Of a DNA stretch of 21,424 nt, positions 1 to 6,977 are shown one piece after another; position 1 is the stretch's first letter; every line of letters begins with the position of its first letter. Under the pieces are notes generated by a model. It saw nothing but the letters and a program-made list of their open reading frames with translations, was not told the origin of the DNA and did not search any database. Made by a program: the position numbers and the translations under genes. Origin of the DNA: DATLGB01 sp038258425 (lineage in GTDB: Bacteria; Actinomycetota; Thermoleophilia; Solirubrobacterales; Solirubrobacteraceae); assembly GCA_038258425.1 (NCBI GenBank), contig JBBSPV010000056.1:1-21424 (forward strand), read 5' to 3'.

Positions 1-415
1 CGGCGAGGGCCGCGGCCCGGGCGACCGCCCCGGGCGGCCGGCTCGCCGCGAGCGCCAGCGGCATGAGCGGCGCCGCCGCGGTCGCGGCCAGGCGGCCGCC
101 CTCGAGGCCGACGCGCCGCAGCGCCGCCAGGGCGCCGGGCTCGCCGTCGGGATCCGGTGGCAGCTCGGCGCCCGCGTCCGGCGTCTCGCCCGGGTCGCCG
201 CCCGCCTCGCCAGCACGGTGGCCGGCGGCGAGGTAGGCGGCGACGTAGGCGCCGGCGGAGGTGCCGACGAAGTACTCACAGCGCCGCAGGTCCAACCCCG
301 AGCCCTCCTCGATGCCGGTGATCAGCCCCCGCAGCCAGGCGATGCCGAGCGTCCCGCCCGCCCCGAGGACGAGGGTGTCGGGCACGGTCTGCAGCGGCGT
401 GGCCATGCCGTCCAT
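1..415 (-). CDS. Patatin-like phospholipase family protein (partial, C-terminus beyond window edge)
   Basis: Reading the minus strand from the ATG at 413-415 gives an open frame of 138 codons that runs off the left edge. The start reads MDGMATPLQTVPDTLVLGAG. A glycine-rich oxyanion-type loop (GAGGTLGIAW, about residues 18-27) follows. Then comes the nucleophile elbow GTSAG inside EYFVGTSAGAYVAAYLAAG, whose serine is the expected catalytic Ser of the patatin Ser-Asp dyad. The Asp half of the dyad lies outside the window. After the elbow there is an acidic Pro/Gly-rich linker. Family members are lipid acyl hydrolases; the substrate cannot be told from this fragment. No in-frame start codon was found between 415 and the XRE-cupin gene. 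The gene is divergent from the XRE-cupin gene with 49 nt between the two starts, so they may share the palindrome at 441-456. Confidence 0.8.
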   Translation of the reverse strand, partial: MDGMATPLQTVPDTLVLGAGGTLGIAWLRGLITGIEEGSGLDLRRCEYFVGTSAGAYVAAYLAAGHRAGEAGGDPGETPDAGAELPPDPDGEPGALAALRRVGLEGGRLAATAAAPLMPLALAASRPPGAVARAAALA

Positions 416-440
416 GATGACCGCAGCCGGGCAGACGCTT

Positions 441-456
441 GTACGTGATAACGTAC
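441..456. promoter_or_regulatory. Perfect inverted repeat, candidate operator in divergent control region
   Basis: GTACGT-GATA-ACGTAC is a perfect 6-bp-arm inverted repeat with a 4-nt spacer. It sits midway between the divergent patatin start (415) and the XRE-cupin start (465). AT-containing palindromes are scarce in this GC-rich sequence. XRE-family repressors commonly bind short palindromes near their own promoters, so autoregulation by the adjacent regulator is the simplest inference. No clear -35/-10 pair was recognised around it. Confidence 0.5.
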
Positions 457-464
457 GCCACACC

Positions 465-1055
465 ATGGGCGCCGTTGTCGTCAGCGATCCCGCCGGACCC
501 GCCCTGGGGCCCCGCCTGCGCGCGCTGCGCGAGGCGATGGACCTCTCCCTACGCGACCTCGCCGAGCGTTCCGGCGTCTCCGCGCCGATGCTCAGCCAGG
601 TCGAGCGCGGCGAGACGAGCCCGACGGTGCAGGTCGCCGCGCGGATCGCCGCCGGGCTCGACCTGCGCCTGTCCCAGCTGCTGCGCCTCGACGAGGTCGG
701 CTCGGTCTCCATCGTGCGCGCCGACGAGCGCCGCGGCGAGGTCACCGGCGGCCACGCCTACGAGATCCTGACCCCGCCGCTGCCCGGCCAGCGCGCCGAG
801 GTGACGCTGCACACGCTCGCCCCGGGCGCCCGCACGGGCGTCGCCGGCGACCCGCCGTTCCACGAGGCCGGCTCGCGCGAGACGGTCGTCGTCACCGCCG
901 GCGCGGTCGCCTTCTCCTGCGACGGCGCCGTCCACCCGCTGCACGAGGGGGACGCGGTGACCTTCGACGCCGACCTGCCCCACCACTTCGACAACCACGG
1001 AAGGGAGGAGGCGGTCCTGCTCGGCGTCGTGTCGGCCGGACTGCGCCGCTCATGA
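465..1055 (+). CDS. XRE-family transcriptional regulator with C-terminal cupin domain
   Basis: This is a 196-residue protein. An N-terminal HTH_3/XRE domain (about residues 15-75, LRDLAERSGVSAPMLSQVER region) is followed by a C-terminal cupin barrel (about 115-192). The cupin shows a degenerate first motif around H133-E139 and a second motif with PHHFDN at 172-177. XRE-cupin proteins are usually one-component regulators in which the cupin senses a small molecule; the ligand here is unknown. The ATG at 465 is chosen because it begins just before the HTH. The same frame stays open upstream to 261, but that part overlaps the opposite-strand patatin gene and looks non-protein-like. The stop overlaps the leuC start by four bases (ATGA), so the regulator is translationally coupled to leuC and may regulate the leucine/isoleucine genes. 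Confidence 0.87.
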   Translation: MGAVVVSDPAGPALGPRLRALREAMDLSLRDLAERSGVSAPMLSQVERGETSPTVQVAARIAAGLDLRLSQLLRLDEVGSVSIVRADERRGEVTGGHAYEILTPPLPGQRAEVTLHTLAPGARTGVAGDPPFHEAGSRETVVVTAGAVAFSCDGAVHPLHEGDAVTFDADLPHHFDNHGREEAVLLGVVSAGLRRS

Positions 1056-2467
1056 CCCCCTCGACGCTGCTGGACAAGATCTGGGCGGCACACCAGGCCG
1101 CGCCCGGACTGCTGTTCATCGATCTGCACCTCGTCCACGAGGTCACGAGCCCGCAGGCCTTCGACGGCCTGCGGCTCGCCGGGCGCACCGTGCGCCGGCC
1201 GGACCGCACCCTCGCGACCGCCGACCACAACGTCCCGACGGACGGCACCCCGGTCGCCGCGCAGATCCGCGAGTCGCTCTCGCGCGTGCAGGTGGAGACG
1301 CTGGAGCGCAACTGCGAGGCGTTCGGCGTGCCCGTGTACTCCCTCGGCCACGCGAGCCAGGGCATCGTCCACATCATCGGCCCGGAGCTCGGGGTCACCC
1401 AGCCTGGCATGACCATCGTCTGCGGCGACTCCCACACCGCGACCCACGGGGCCTTCGGCGCGCTGGCCTTCGGGATCGGCACGAGCGAGGTCGAGCACGT
1501 GCTGGCGACCCAGACGCTGATGCAGCCCAAGCCGAAGTCGATGCGGATCCGCTTCACGGGCGAGGCGGCGCCGTTCGTCACCGCCAAGGACCTCATCCTC
1601 GGCGCGATCGGCCAGATCGGCACGGGCGGCGCCGCCGGACATGCGGTCGAGTACGCCGGCGACCCGATCGAGGCGCTGTCCATGGAGGGCCGCATGACGG
1701 TCTGCAACATGACCATCGAGGGCGGCGGCCGGGCCGGCATGATCGCCCCGGACGAGACGACCTTCGCGTGGTTGCGCGGCCGTCCCGGCGCCCCGGAGGA
1801 CCTCGAGGCCGCGATCGAGGGCTGGCGCGAGCTGCGCTCGGACGACGACGCCGTCTTCGACCGCGAGGTCGAGGTCGACGCCTCCGCGCTCAGCCCGATC
1901 GTGTCGTGGGGCACGACGCCCGCCCAGGTCGTCCCGGTCACCGGGGCGGTGCCCACGCCGGCCTCGGAGAGCGAGGGGCGCGCGCTGACCTACATGGCCC
2001 TGGAGCCCGGCACGCCGATGCGCGAGATCGAGTTGGACCGGGTGTTCATCGGCTCCTGCACGAACGGCCGCATCGGCGACCTGCGCGCGGCGGTGTCCAT
2101 GCTCCACGGCCGCCGGGTGCATCCGAACGTCCGCGCCATGGTCGTGCCGGGCTCGGACGCCGTGCGGCGCCAGGCGGAGGCCGAGGGGCTGCACGACGCC
2201 TTCAGCGCCGCCGGCTTCGAGTGGCGCACCGCCGGCTGCTCCATGTGCCTCGGCATGAACGAGGACACGCTGGAGCCGGGCGAGCGCTGCGCCTCGACCT
2301 CGAACCGCAACTTCGAGGGCCGCCAGGGACGGGGCGGGCGCACCCACCTCGTGTCCCCCCAGATGGCCGCCGCGGCGGCGGTCGAGGGCCACTTCGTCGA
2401 CATCCGAGAGTGGGGACCGAACGTCCCCACTCCCAGCGTCGCGGGGCCGGACGCCCCGCGGAGGTGA
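1052..2467 (+). CDS. leuC: 3-isopropylmalate dehydratase, large subunit
   Basis: A 471-residue aconitase-family protein of normal LeuC length. It isomerises 2-isopropylmalate to 3-isopropylmalate with LeuD. In organisms using CimA the same enzyme also isomerises citramalate to 3-methylmalate. Visible landmarks are GDSHTATHGAFG, the long SEVEHVLATQTL helix, and the three [4Fe-4S] ligands C336 (GSCTNGR), C396 and C399 (CSMCLGMNED). The ATG at 1052 overlaps the stop of the XRE-cupin gene (ATGA). leuD follows after 4 nt. The protein is cytoplasmic and, like others of the family, would need Fe-S cluster assembly. No anomalies were seen. Confidence 0.97.
   Translation: MTPSTLLDKIWAAHQAAPGLLFIDLHLVHEVTSPQAFDGLRLAGRTVRRPDRTLATADHNVPTDGTPVAAQIRESLSRVQVETLERNCEAFGVPVYSLGHASQGIVHIIGPELGVTQPGMTIVCGDSHTATHGAFGALAFGIGTSEVEHVLATQTLMQPKPKSMRIRFTGEAAPFVTAKDLILGAIGQIGTGGAAGHAVEYAGDPIEALSMEGRMTVCNMTIEGGGRAGMIAPDETTFAWLRGRPGAPEDLEAAIEGWRELRSDDDAVFDREVEVDASALSPIVSWGTTPAQVVPVTGAVPTPASESEGRALTYMALEPGTPMREIELDRVFIGSCTNGRIGDLRAAVSMLHGRRVHPNVRAMVVPGSDAVRRQAEAEGLHDAFSAAGFEWRTAGCSMCLGMNEDTLEPGERCASTSNRNFEGRQGRGGRTHLVSPQMAAAAAVEGHFVDIREWGPNVPTPSVAGPDAPRR
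2460..2467 (+). promoter_or_regulatory. Strong Shine-Dalgarno for leuD overlapping the leuC stop codon
   Basis: GGAGGTGA is a near-full complement of the 16S 3' end. It lies 4 nt before the leuD ATG (GGAGG core 7 nt before) and includes the leuC TGA. Most coupled genes in this window have no such site, so this one fixes the leuD start. Confidence 0.7.
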
Positions 2468-2471
2468 CCCG

Positions 2472-3032
2472 ATGGAGCCGGTGAAGCTCATCCAGGGGCC
2501 GGTGACCGTGCTGGACCGCGCGGACGTCGACACGGACCAGATCGTCCCGGCCAGGTACCTCAAGCGCGTCGAGCGGACCGGCTTCGGCGAGTTCCTCTTC
2601 GATGAGTGGCGCAAGGACGCGACCTTCGAGCTGCCGGCCAACCCGATCCTCGTCACCGGCCCGAACTTCGGCTGCGGTTCGAGCCGCGAGCACGCCGCGT
2701 GGGCGCTCGAGGACTACGGCTTCCGGGCCGTGGTGGCCTCGAGCTTCGGGGACATCTTCCGGTCCAACTGCCTCAAGATCGGCCTGCTTCCCGTGGAGCT
2801 GCCCGAAAGCGACGTGCGGGCGCTGATGACCGCCGCCGAGGCCGAGGTCGACCTCGAGGCCCTCGAGGTCCGCTTCGACGGCCGCACGGTGCCGTTCGCG
2901 ATCGAGGCCGAGCGCCGGCACCGGCTGCTCGAGGGCCTCGACGACATCGCGCTGACCCTCCAGCAGTCCGACGCGATCGGCGCCTACGAGCGCGACCGCG
3001 AGCGCTCGGGCCCGGTCACCACGACGCTCTGA
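2472..3032 (+). CDS. leuD: 3-isopropylmalate dehydratase, small subunit
   Basis: A 186-residue swivelling-domain subunit that completes the LeuC active site. Diagnostic motifs are the substrate-binding loop NFGCGSSREHAAWAL and the following AVVASSFGDIFRSNCLKIGLLP segment. The N-terminus has the expected DTDQIVPARYL. The start ATG at 2472 is preceded by a strong Shine-Dalgarno, GGAGGTGA at 2460-2467, whose last three bases are the leuC stop codon. Termination of leuC and initiation of leuD are therefore tightly linked, as expected for subunits made in equal amounts. The length is slightly short compared with enterobacterial LeuD (about 200 residues) but typical of bacterial two-subunit enzymes. 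Confidence 0.97.
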   Translation: MEPVKLIQGPVTVLDRADVDTDQIVPARYLKRVERTGFGEFLFDEWRKDATFELPANPILVTGPNFGCGSSREHAAWALEDYGFRAVVASSFGDIFRSNCLKIGLLPVELPESDVRALMTAAEAEVDLEALEVRFDGRTVPFAIEAERRHRLLEGLDDIALTLQQSDAIGAYERDRERSGPVTTTL

Positions 3033-3073
3033 GCGCGAAGACGGTCCAGCCCGCCGCACCGGCGTCCGCGCCG

Positions 3074-4225
3074 GTGCGGCTCGTCGTCCTCCTCGGCGCC
3101 CTCTCGGCCTTCGGGCCGCTGTCGATGGACCTCTACCTGCCGGGGCTGCCGCAGATGGCGCGAGACCTCGACGCCCCGGCGTCCGTGGCCCAGGGGACGC
3201 TGACCGCGTGCGTGATCGGGCTCGCGGTGGGGCAGGTCGTCGCCGGGCCGATCAGCGACGCGCTCGGGCGCCGCCGGCCGCTGCTCGTCGGGCTCTTCGC
3301 CTACGCGCTCGCCTCGGCCGGCTGCGCGCTGGCGCCCGAGATCGCGTCGCTGACCGTCCTGCGGCTGGTCCAGGGCCTCGCGGGCGCCGTCGGGATCGTG
3401 CTCAGCCGCGCCGTGGTGCGCGATCTCTACGCGGGCGCGGCGGCGGCGCGGACGTTCGCGGCACTGATCCTCGTCAACGGCCTGGCCCCGGTGCTCGCGC
3501 CCGTGCTCGGCGGCCAGCTCTTGCACGTGACGGACTGGCGCGGCGTGTTCGCGGTCCTCTCCGGGATCGGGGTGCTGCTGACGCTCGCCACCTGGTGGGG
3601 GGTGGAGGAGACGCTGCCGCCGGAGCGCCGGCGCGGCGGCGGCCTGAAGGCGACCCTGATGATCTTCGGCGAGCTGCTGCGCGACCGCCGCTTCGTCGGC
3701 TACGTCCTCGCCGCCGGGCTCGCCTTCGGCGCGATGTTCGCCTACATCTCCGGCTCGCCCTTCGTCCTGGAGGAGATCTACGGCGCCTCGCCGCAGGCCT
3801 TCAGTGCGGTCTTCGCGGTCAACGCGCTCGGGATCGTCGCGCTCGGCGCGGTCAGCCGTCGCCTCGTCGGCCGGGTCGGACCCGCGGCCCTGCTGAGCGC
3901 GGGCGTCTCGGTCTCCGCCCTGGGCGGCGTGGGCCTGCTCGTCGCCGTGCTCGCCGGCGCGGGCCTGCCCGGGGTCCTGCCGGCCCTGTTCGCCGTCGTC
4001 GCGAGCATCGGCCTGGTCTACCCCAACGCCGCCGCCCTGGCCATGGAGCGCCGGCCGGACGCCGCCGGCAGCGCCTCGGCGCTGATCGGGCTGGTGCAGT
4101 TCGCGCTCGGCGCCTTGGCGACCCCGCTGGTCGGGCTGGGCGGCGCCGCCACCGCGCTGCCGATGGCCATCGTGGTGGCGACCTTCAGCCTCGGCGCCTG
4201 GGTGACCCGGCGCGCGCTGGCCTGA
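3074..4225 (+). CDS. MFS transporter, Bcr/CflA drug-resistance type
   Basis: A 383-residue integral membrane protein with about 12 hydrophobic segments. The first segment carries the Bcr/CflA signature LGALSAFGPLSMDLYLPGLP. Loop 2-3 has the MFS motif A, GPISDALGRRRPLLVG. Segment 5 has an antiporter-like motif (NGLAPVLAPVLGG). Members are proton-driven exporters of drugs, sulfonamides, bicyclomycin or amino acids such as cysteine; the substrate here is unknown. The GTG at 3074 puts the start immediately before TM1 as in relatives. The frame is open upstream through leuD, and a CTG at 3029 overlapping the leuD stop would add 15 residues. It lies 41 nt after leuD, between leucine genes and a P450. 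Export of a pathway product or of the P450 product is conceivable but unproven. Confidence 0.88.
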   Translation: MRLVVLLGALSAFGPLSMDLYLPGLPQMARDLDAPASVAQGTLTACVIGLAVGQVVAGPISDALGRRRPLLVGLFAYALASAGCALAPEIASLTVLRLVQGLAGAVGIVLSRAVVRDLYAGAAAARTFAALILVNGLAPVLAPVLGGQLLHVTDWRGVFAVLSGIGVLLTLATWWGVEETLPPERRRGGGLKATLMIFGELLRDRRFVGYVLAAGLAFGAMFAYISGSPFVLEEIYGASPQAFSAVFAVNALGIVALGAVSRRLVGRVGPAALLSAGVSVSALGGVGLLVAVLAGAGLPGVLPALFAVVASIGLVYPNAAALAMERRPDAAGSASALIGLVQFALGALATPLVGLGGAATALPMAIVVATFSLGAWVTRRALA

Positions 4226-4258
4226 CCACCGGCCCCGCGTGACACGCCGCACACCCGC

Positions 4259-4286
4259 TTGACGCGCCGCCGCCCGCCGTCAGACT
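4259..4286 (+). promoter_or_regulatory. Candidate promoter of the P450 gene, probably leaderless
   Basis: TTGACG at 4259-4264, a 16-nt spacer, then CAGACT at 4281-4286. The P450 ATG begins 6 nt after the -10, so transcription would start at or next to the start codon. No Shine-Dalgarno is visible. This is the best sigma-70-type match outside the rRNA region. Confidence 0.5.
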
Positions 4287-4292
4287 CGACGG

Positions 4293-5693
4293 ATGGCCGA
4301 CGTCTACGCACGCGAGCCGCGGTGGGACCCGGCGCGCTTCCCGCCCGCCGACCCGGCCCCCCGGATCGTGCAGACGCTGCGCGCCCAGCGCGATCCGGTC
4401 GGCTACACGCTGAGTCTGCGCCGGGCGCTGGGGCCGGTGTTCACGTGGCGGGTCCTGCCCAACCGGTCGGGCTTCGTGTGCGCTGCCGACGCGGAGACGA
4501 GCCGCGAGGTGCTCACGGATCAGGACCGTTTCGTCGGCGGAGAGGCGGCGGCGCTGCTGGAGCCGCTGCTCGGCGCCCGGTCGCTGATCACCACCCCACC
4601 TCCGCGCCACCTGCGCAATCGCAGGCTGCTGCTGCCGCCCTTTCACGGCGAGCGAATCGCCCGCTGGACGGACCGGGTCGCCGCGCTGGCGGCCGAGCGT
4701 GCGCCCCGGCTCGTCACCGGTGAGCCCGTCGCCGTCCGGCCGTGGGCTCAGGATCTGACCCTCGACGTCATCCTGCGCGTCGTCTTCGGCGTGGAGGACC
4801 CGGCGCGCCTGGTCGCCATGCGGCGGGCGATGGACGCCCTGATGGCGCCGGCCTCGATGGCGATCCTGTTCGCGCCCAGGGCCCTCCGGCGCGACCGCGG
4901 CCGGGCGTCGCCCGGCGGCCGCTTCGTGCGGCGGCTGGCGGCCGTGCACGCGCTCGTCGACGAGGAGGTGTCCCAGCGCCGCGCGAGGCTCGACCGTCAT
5001 GAGGACGACGACGTGCTCTCCGTGCTGCTCGGCGTCCGTGACGAGGACGGTGCCGGCCTCACCGACGCCGAGCTCCGCGACGAGCTCATGGGCCTGTTGA
5101 TCGCCGGTCACGAGACGACCGCGACCGGCCTGGCCTGGGCACTGCACCTGCTCGCCCACCATCCGAGTGCGCGCGACGAGCTGCTCGCCGACCTCGACGC
5201 GGGCGGCGACGAGCTGCTCGCGGCGACGATCAAGGAGGTGCTGCGGCTGCGCTCGCCGGTGCTCGGCGCGGTGCGCAACGCCACCCGCGACACGACGCTG
5301 GGGGGCCGGCCCGTGCCGAAGGGCGCGTTCGTCATGGCGCTCTACAACGTCGTCCAGCTCGACCCGGCGCTGTGGGACCAACCCCAGGCGTTCCGCCCGC
5401 GGCGGCACCTCGAGGGTGCGCCGGCGCCGTACTCGCACACGCCGTTCGGGGGCGGCGTGCGGCGCTGCCTCGGGGCGGCGCTCGCCCAGCTCGAGCTGGA
5501 GGTCGTGCTGCGCGAGCTGCTGCGGCGGGCGGTGCCCGAGGCCGTCGGCGCCGAGGAGGGCGGTCGCCAGCTGGCGGTCACCGTCCTCCCGGCGCGCGGC
5601 GGCCGCGTCCGCATGCGCCCGCGTGGCGGCGGCCCGCGTGGCGATCCGCTCCCGCCCGCCACCGGGGCGCAGCCGGAACCCGCCGCGCACTAG
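4293..5693 (+). CDS. Cytochrome P450 (CYP110-like)
   Basis: A 466-residue soluble P450 without an N-terminal membrane anchor. All core motifs are present. The I-helix oxygen-activation motif is A271-G-H-E-T-T276. The ExxR motif is E315-VL-R318. A PERF-like region lies around FRPRRHL. The heme-binding loop FGGGVRRCLGAAL has thiolate ligand C392. The C-helix stretch LLLPPFHGERIARW resembles the LPPFHGERM segment of cyanobacterial CYP110-type enzymes, which hydroxylate fatty acids or terpenoids; this is recognition from memory. No ferredoxin or reductase partner is in the window. The C-terminal ~25 residues are Gly/Pro/Arg-rich and probably disordered. It lies 67 nt after the MFS gene with its own promoter-like element and 11 nt before leuB. 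The substrate is unknown. Confidence 0.93.
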   Translation: MADVYAREPRWDPARFPPADPAPRIVQTLRAQRDPVGYTLSLRRALGPVFTWRVLPNRSGFVCAADAETSREVLTDQDRFVGGEAAALLEPLLGARSLITTPPPRHLRNRRLLLPPFHGERIARWTDRVAALAAERAPRLVTGEPVAVRPWAQDLTLDVILRVVFGVEDPARLVAMRRAMDALMAPASMAILFAPRALRRDRGRASPGGRFVRRLAAVHALVDEEVSQRRARLDRHEDDDVLSVLLGVRDEDGAGLTDAELRDELMGLLIAGHETTATGLAWALHLLAHHPSARDELLADLDAGGDELLAATIKEVLRLRSPVLGAVRNATRDTTLGGRPVPKGAFVMALYNVVQLDPALWDQPQAFRPRRHLEGAPAPYSHTPFGGGVRRCLGAALAQLELEVVLRELLRRAVPEAVGAEEGGRQLAVTVLPARGGRVRMRPRGGGPRGDPLPPATGAQPEPAAH

Positions 5694-5696
5694 CGT
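5691..5696 (+). promoter_or_regulatory. Candidate -10 element of leuB (leaderless-type)
   Basis: TAGCGT (TAnnnT type) overlaps the P450 stop codon and ends 8 nt before the leuB ATG. The spacing suits a transcript starting at the start codon. No convincing -35 is visible and there is no Shine-Dalgarno. Confidence 0.35.
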
Positions 5697-5704
5697 CCCG
5701 CCGC

Positions 5705-6715
5705 ATGCCCACGATCGTGACGCTGCCGGGCGACGGCATCGGCCCGGAGATCCTGCCCGCCGCGCGGCGCGTGCTCGACGAGCTCGCCGACTTCACGTAT
5801 GCGGAGCGGCCGTTCGGCGGCGCCTCGATCGACGCCCACGGCACCGCGCTGACCGACGAGGTGCTCGCCGACTGCCGGGCCGCGGACGCCGTGCTGCTCG
5901 CCGCGGTCGGCGGGCCAAGATGGGACGGCGGCGGCCCGCGGCCCGAGCAGGGGCTGCTCGGGCTGCGCAAGGGCCTCGGCCTGTTCGCCAACCTGCGTCC
6001 CGCGCGGCCCGTGCCGGCGCTTGCCGGCGCCTCGCCGCTGCGCGATGTGGCCGGCGTCGACCTGCTCGTCGTCCGCGAGCTCACCGGTGGGCTGTACTTC
6101 GGCGACAAGGAGGAGGGCACGGAGCGGGCCTCCGACGTGTGCACCTACACCCGGGAGGAGGTCGAGCGCATCGCCCGAGTGGCCTTCGCCGCCGCCCGCT
6201 CCCGGGTCACGAGCGTCGACAAGGCCAACGTCCTCGCCACCTCCCGCCTCTGGCGGGCGGTGATCGGCGAGCTGCACTCGGCCGAGTTCCCGCACGTCGA
6301 GCTCGAGCACCTGCTCGTCGACAACGCCGCGATGAAGCTCGTCTCCGCCCCGCGGCACTTCGAGGTCATCGTCACGGAGAACCTGTTCGGCGACATCCTC
6401 TCCGACGAGGCCGCCATGCTCACGGGCTCCATCGGCCTGCTGCCGAGCGCCTCGCTCGGAGCGCCGGGCGAGCCGGGGATGTTCGAGCCGGTCCACGGCT
6501 CGGCGCCGGACATCGCCGGCACGGGCGCGGCGAACCCGCTGGCCATGATCCTCTCGGCGGCGATGCTGCTGCGCCACGGCTTCGCGATGGAGGCGGAGGC
6601 CGCGCGCGTCGAGGCCGCCGTCGACGCCGCGCTGGCCGACGGCCTGCGCACCGCCGACCTCGGCGGCTCGGCCACGACGGCCGAGGCCACCGACGCGGTC
6701 CTGCGCCGGTTGTGA
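5705..6715 (+). CDS. leuB: 3-isopropylmalate dehydrogenase
   Basis: A 336-residue NAD-dependent beta-decarboxylating dehydrogenase. It oxidises 3-isopropylmalate to 4-methyl-2-oxopentanoate, and in the citramalate route 3-methylmalate to 2-oxobutyrate. The N-terminus has the family start LPGDGIGPEIL. The catalytic lysine is K173 in SVDKANVLATSRLW. The metal-binding aspartates lie in HLLVDNAAMKL and NLFGDILSDEAA. The adenine-binding loop is EPVHGSAPDIAGTGAANP. The ATG at 5705 is the only start consistent with the conserved N-terminus; the same frame is open upstream inside the P450 gene but is not conserved sequence. leuB is separated from leuCD by the MFS and P450 genes, which is unusual. Its stop codon lies in the first GTGACG of the downstream repeat region. 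Confidence 0.97.
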   Translation: MPTIVTLPGDGIGPEILPAARRVLDELADFTYAERPFGGASIDAHGTALTDEVLADCRAADAVLLAAVGGPRWDGGGPRPEQGLLGLRKGLGLFANLRPARPVPALAGASPLRDVAGVDLLVVRELTGGLYFGDKEEGTERASDVCTYTREEVERIARVAFAAARSRVTSVDKANVLATSRLWRAVIGELHSAEFPHVELEHLLVDNAAMKLVSAPRHFEVIVTENLFGDILSDEAAMLTGSIGLLPSASLGAPGEPGMFEPVHGSAPDIAGTGAANPLAMILSAAMLLRHGFAMEAEAARVEAAVDAALADGLRTADLGGSATTAEATDAVLRRL

Positions 6716-6973
6716 CGGATCCCGCCCGCGAGGCGTCACGGATCCACGGCGGACGTGACGGCTCTGCGGCGGACGTGGCGATTGTGCGCCGCGGCTGTGC
6801 CGCTGCGCGCGCGGCGCGGGGCGAGGGCGCCACCGTCGCGCCATGGTCGGTCGTCCAATGGCACGTCACCTTCCGCACGCGATCCATGCCCTTCGTGACG
6901 CGCCACCCGAGCGCCTCGCGGTCCCCGCCGGGGCGCGTCACGTTGCGCATGGCATCCACGCGCTTCGTGACGC
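6712..6973. repeat. Cluster of alternating GTGACG/CGTCAC sites with two 41-bp imperfect repeats
   Basis: Seven GTGACG or CGTCAC hexamers strictly alternate in orientation, starting at 6712(+), 6734(-), 6755(+), 6864(-), 6895(+), 6936(-) and 6967(+). Two 41-bp units, 6861-6901 and 6933-6973, match at 33 of 41 positions. Each is bounded by CGTCAC and GTGACGC with the same spacing. Further short direct repeats are GGATCC-containing copies at 6712-6722 and 6735-6745 (10/11) and 14-bp copies at 6747-6760 and 6767-6780 (13/14). The region fills the leuB to DUF559 gap and looks like a decayed intergenic repeat or a set of binding sites. Part of it could be translated if the next gene starts at 6843. 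Confidence 0.6.
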
Positions 6974-6977
6974 AGGG

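Noticed and set aside
758..2656. Minus-strand open frame of 632 codons across leuC
   Set aside because: Antisense to the clear LeuC frame with its three cluster cysteines; composition is that of a GC shadow.
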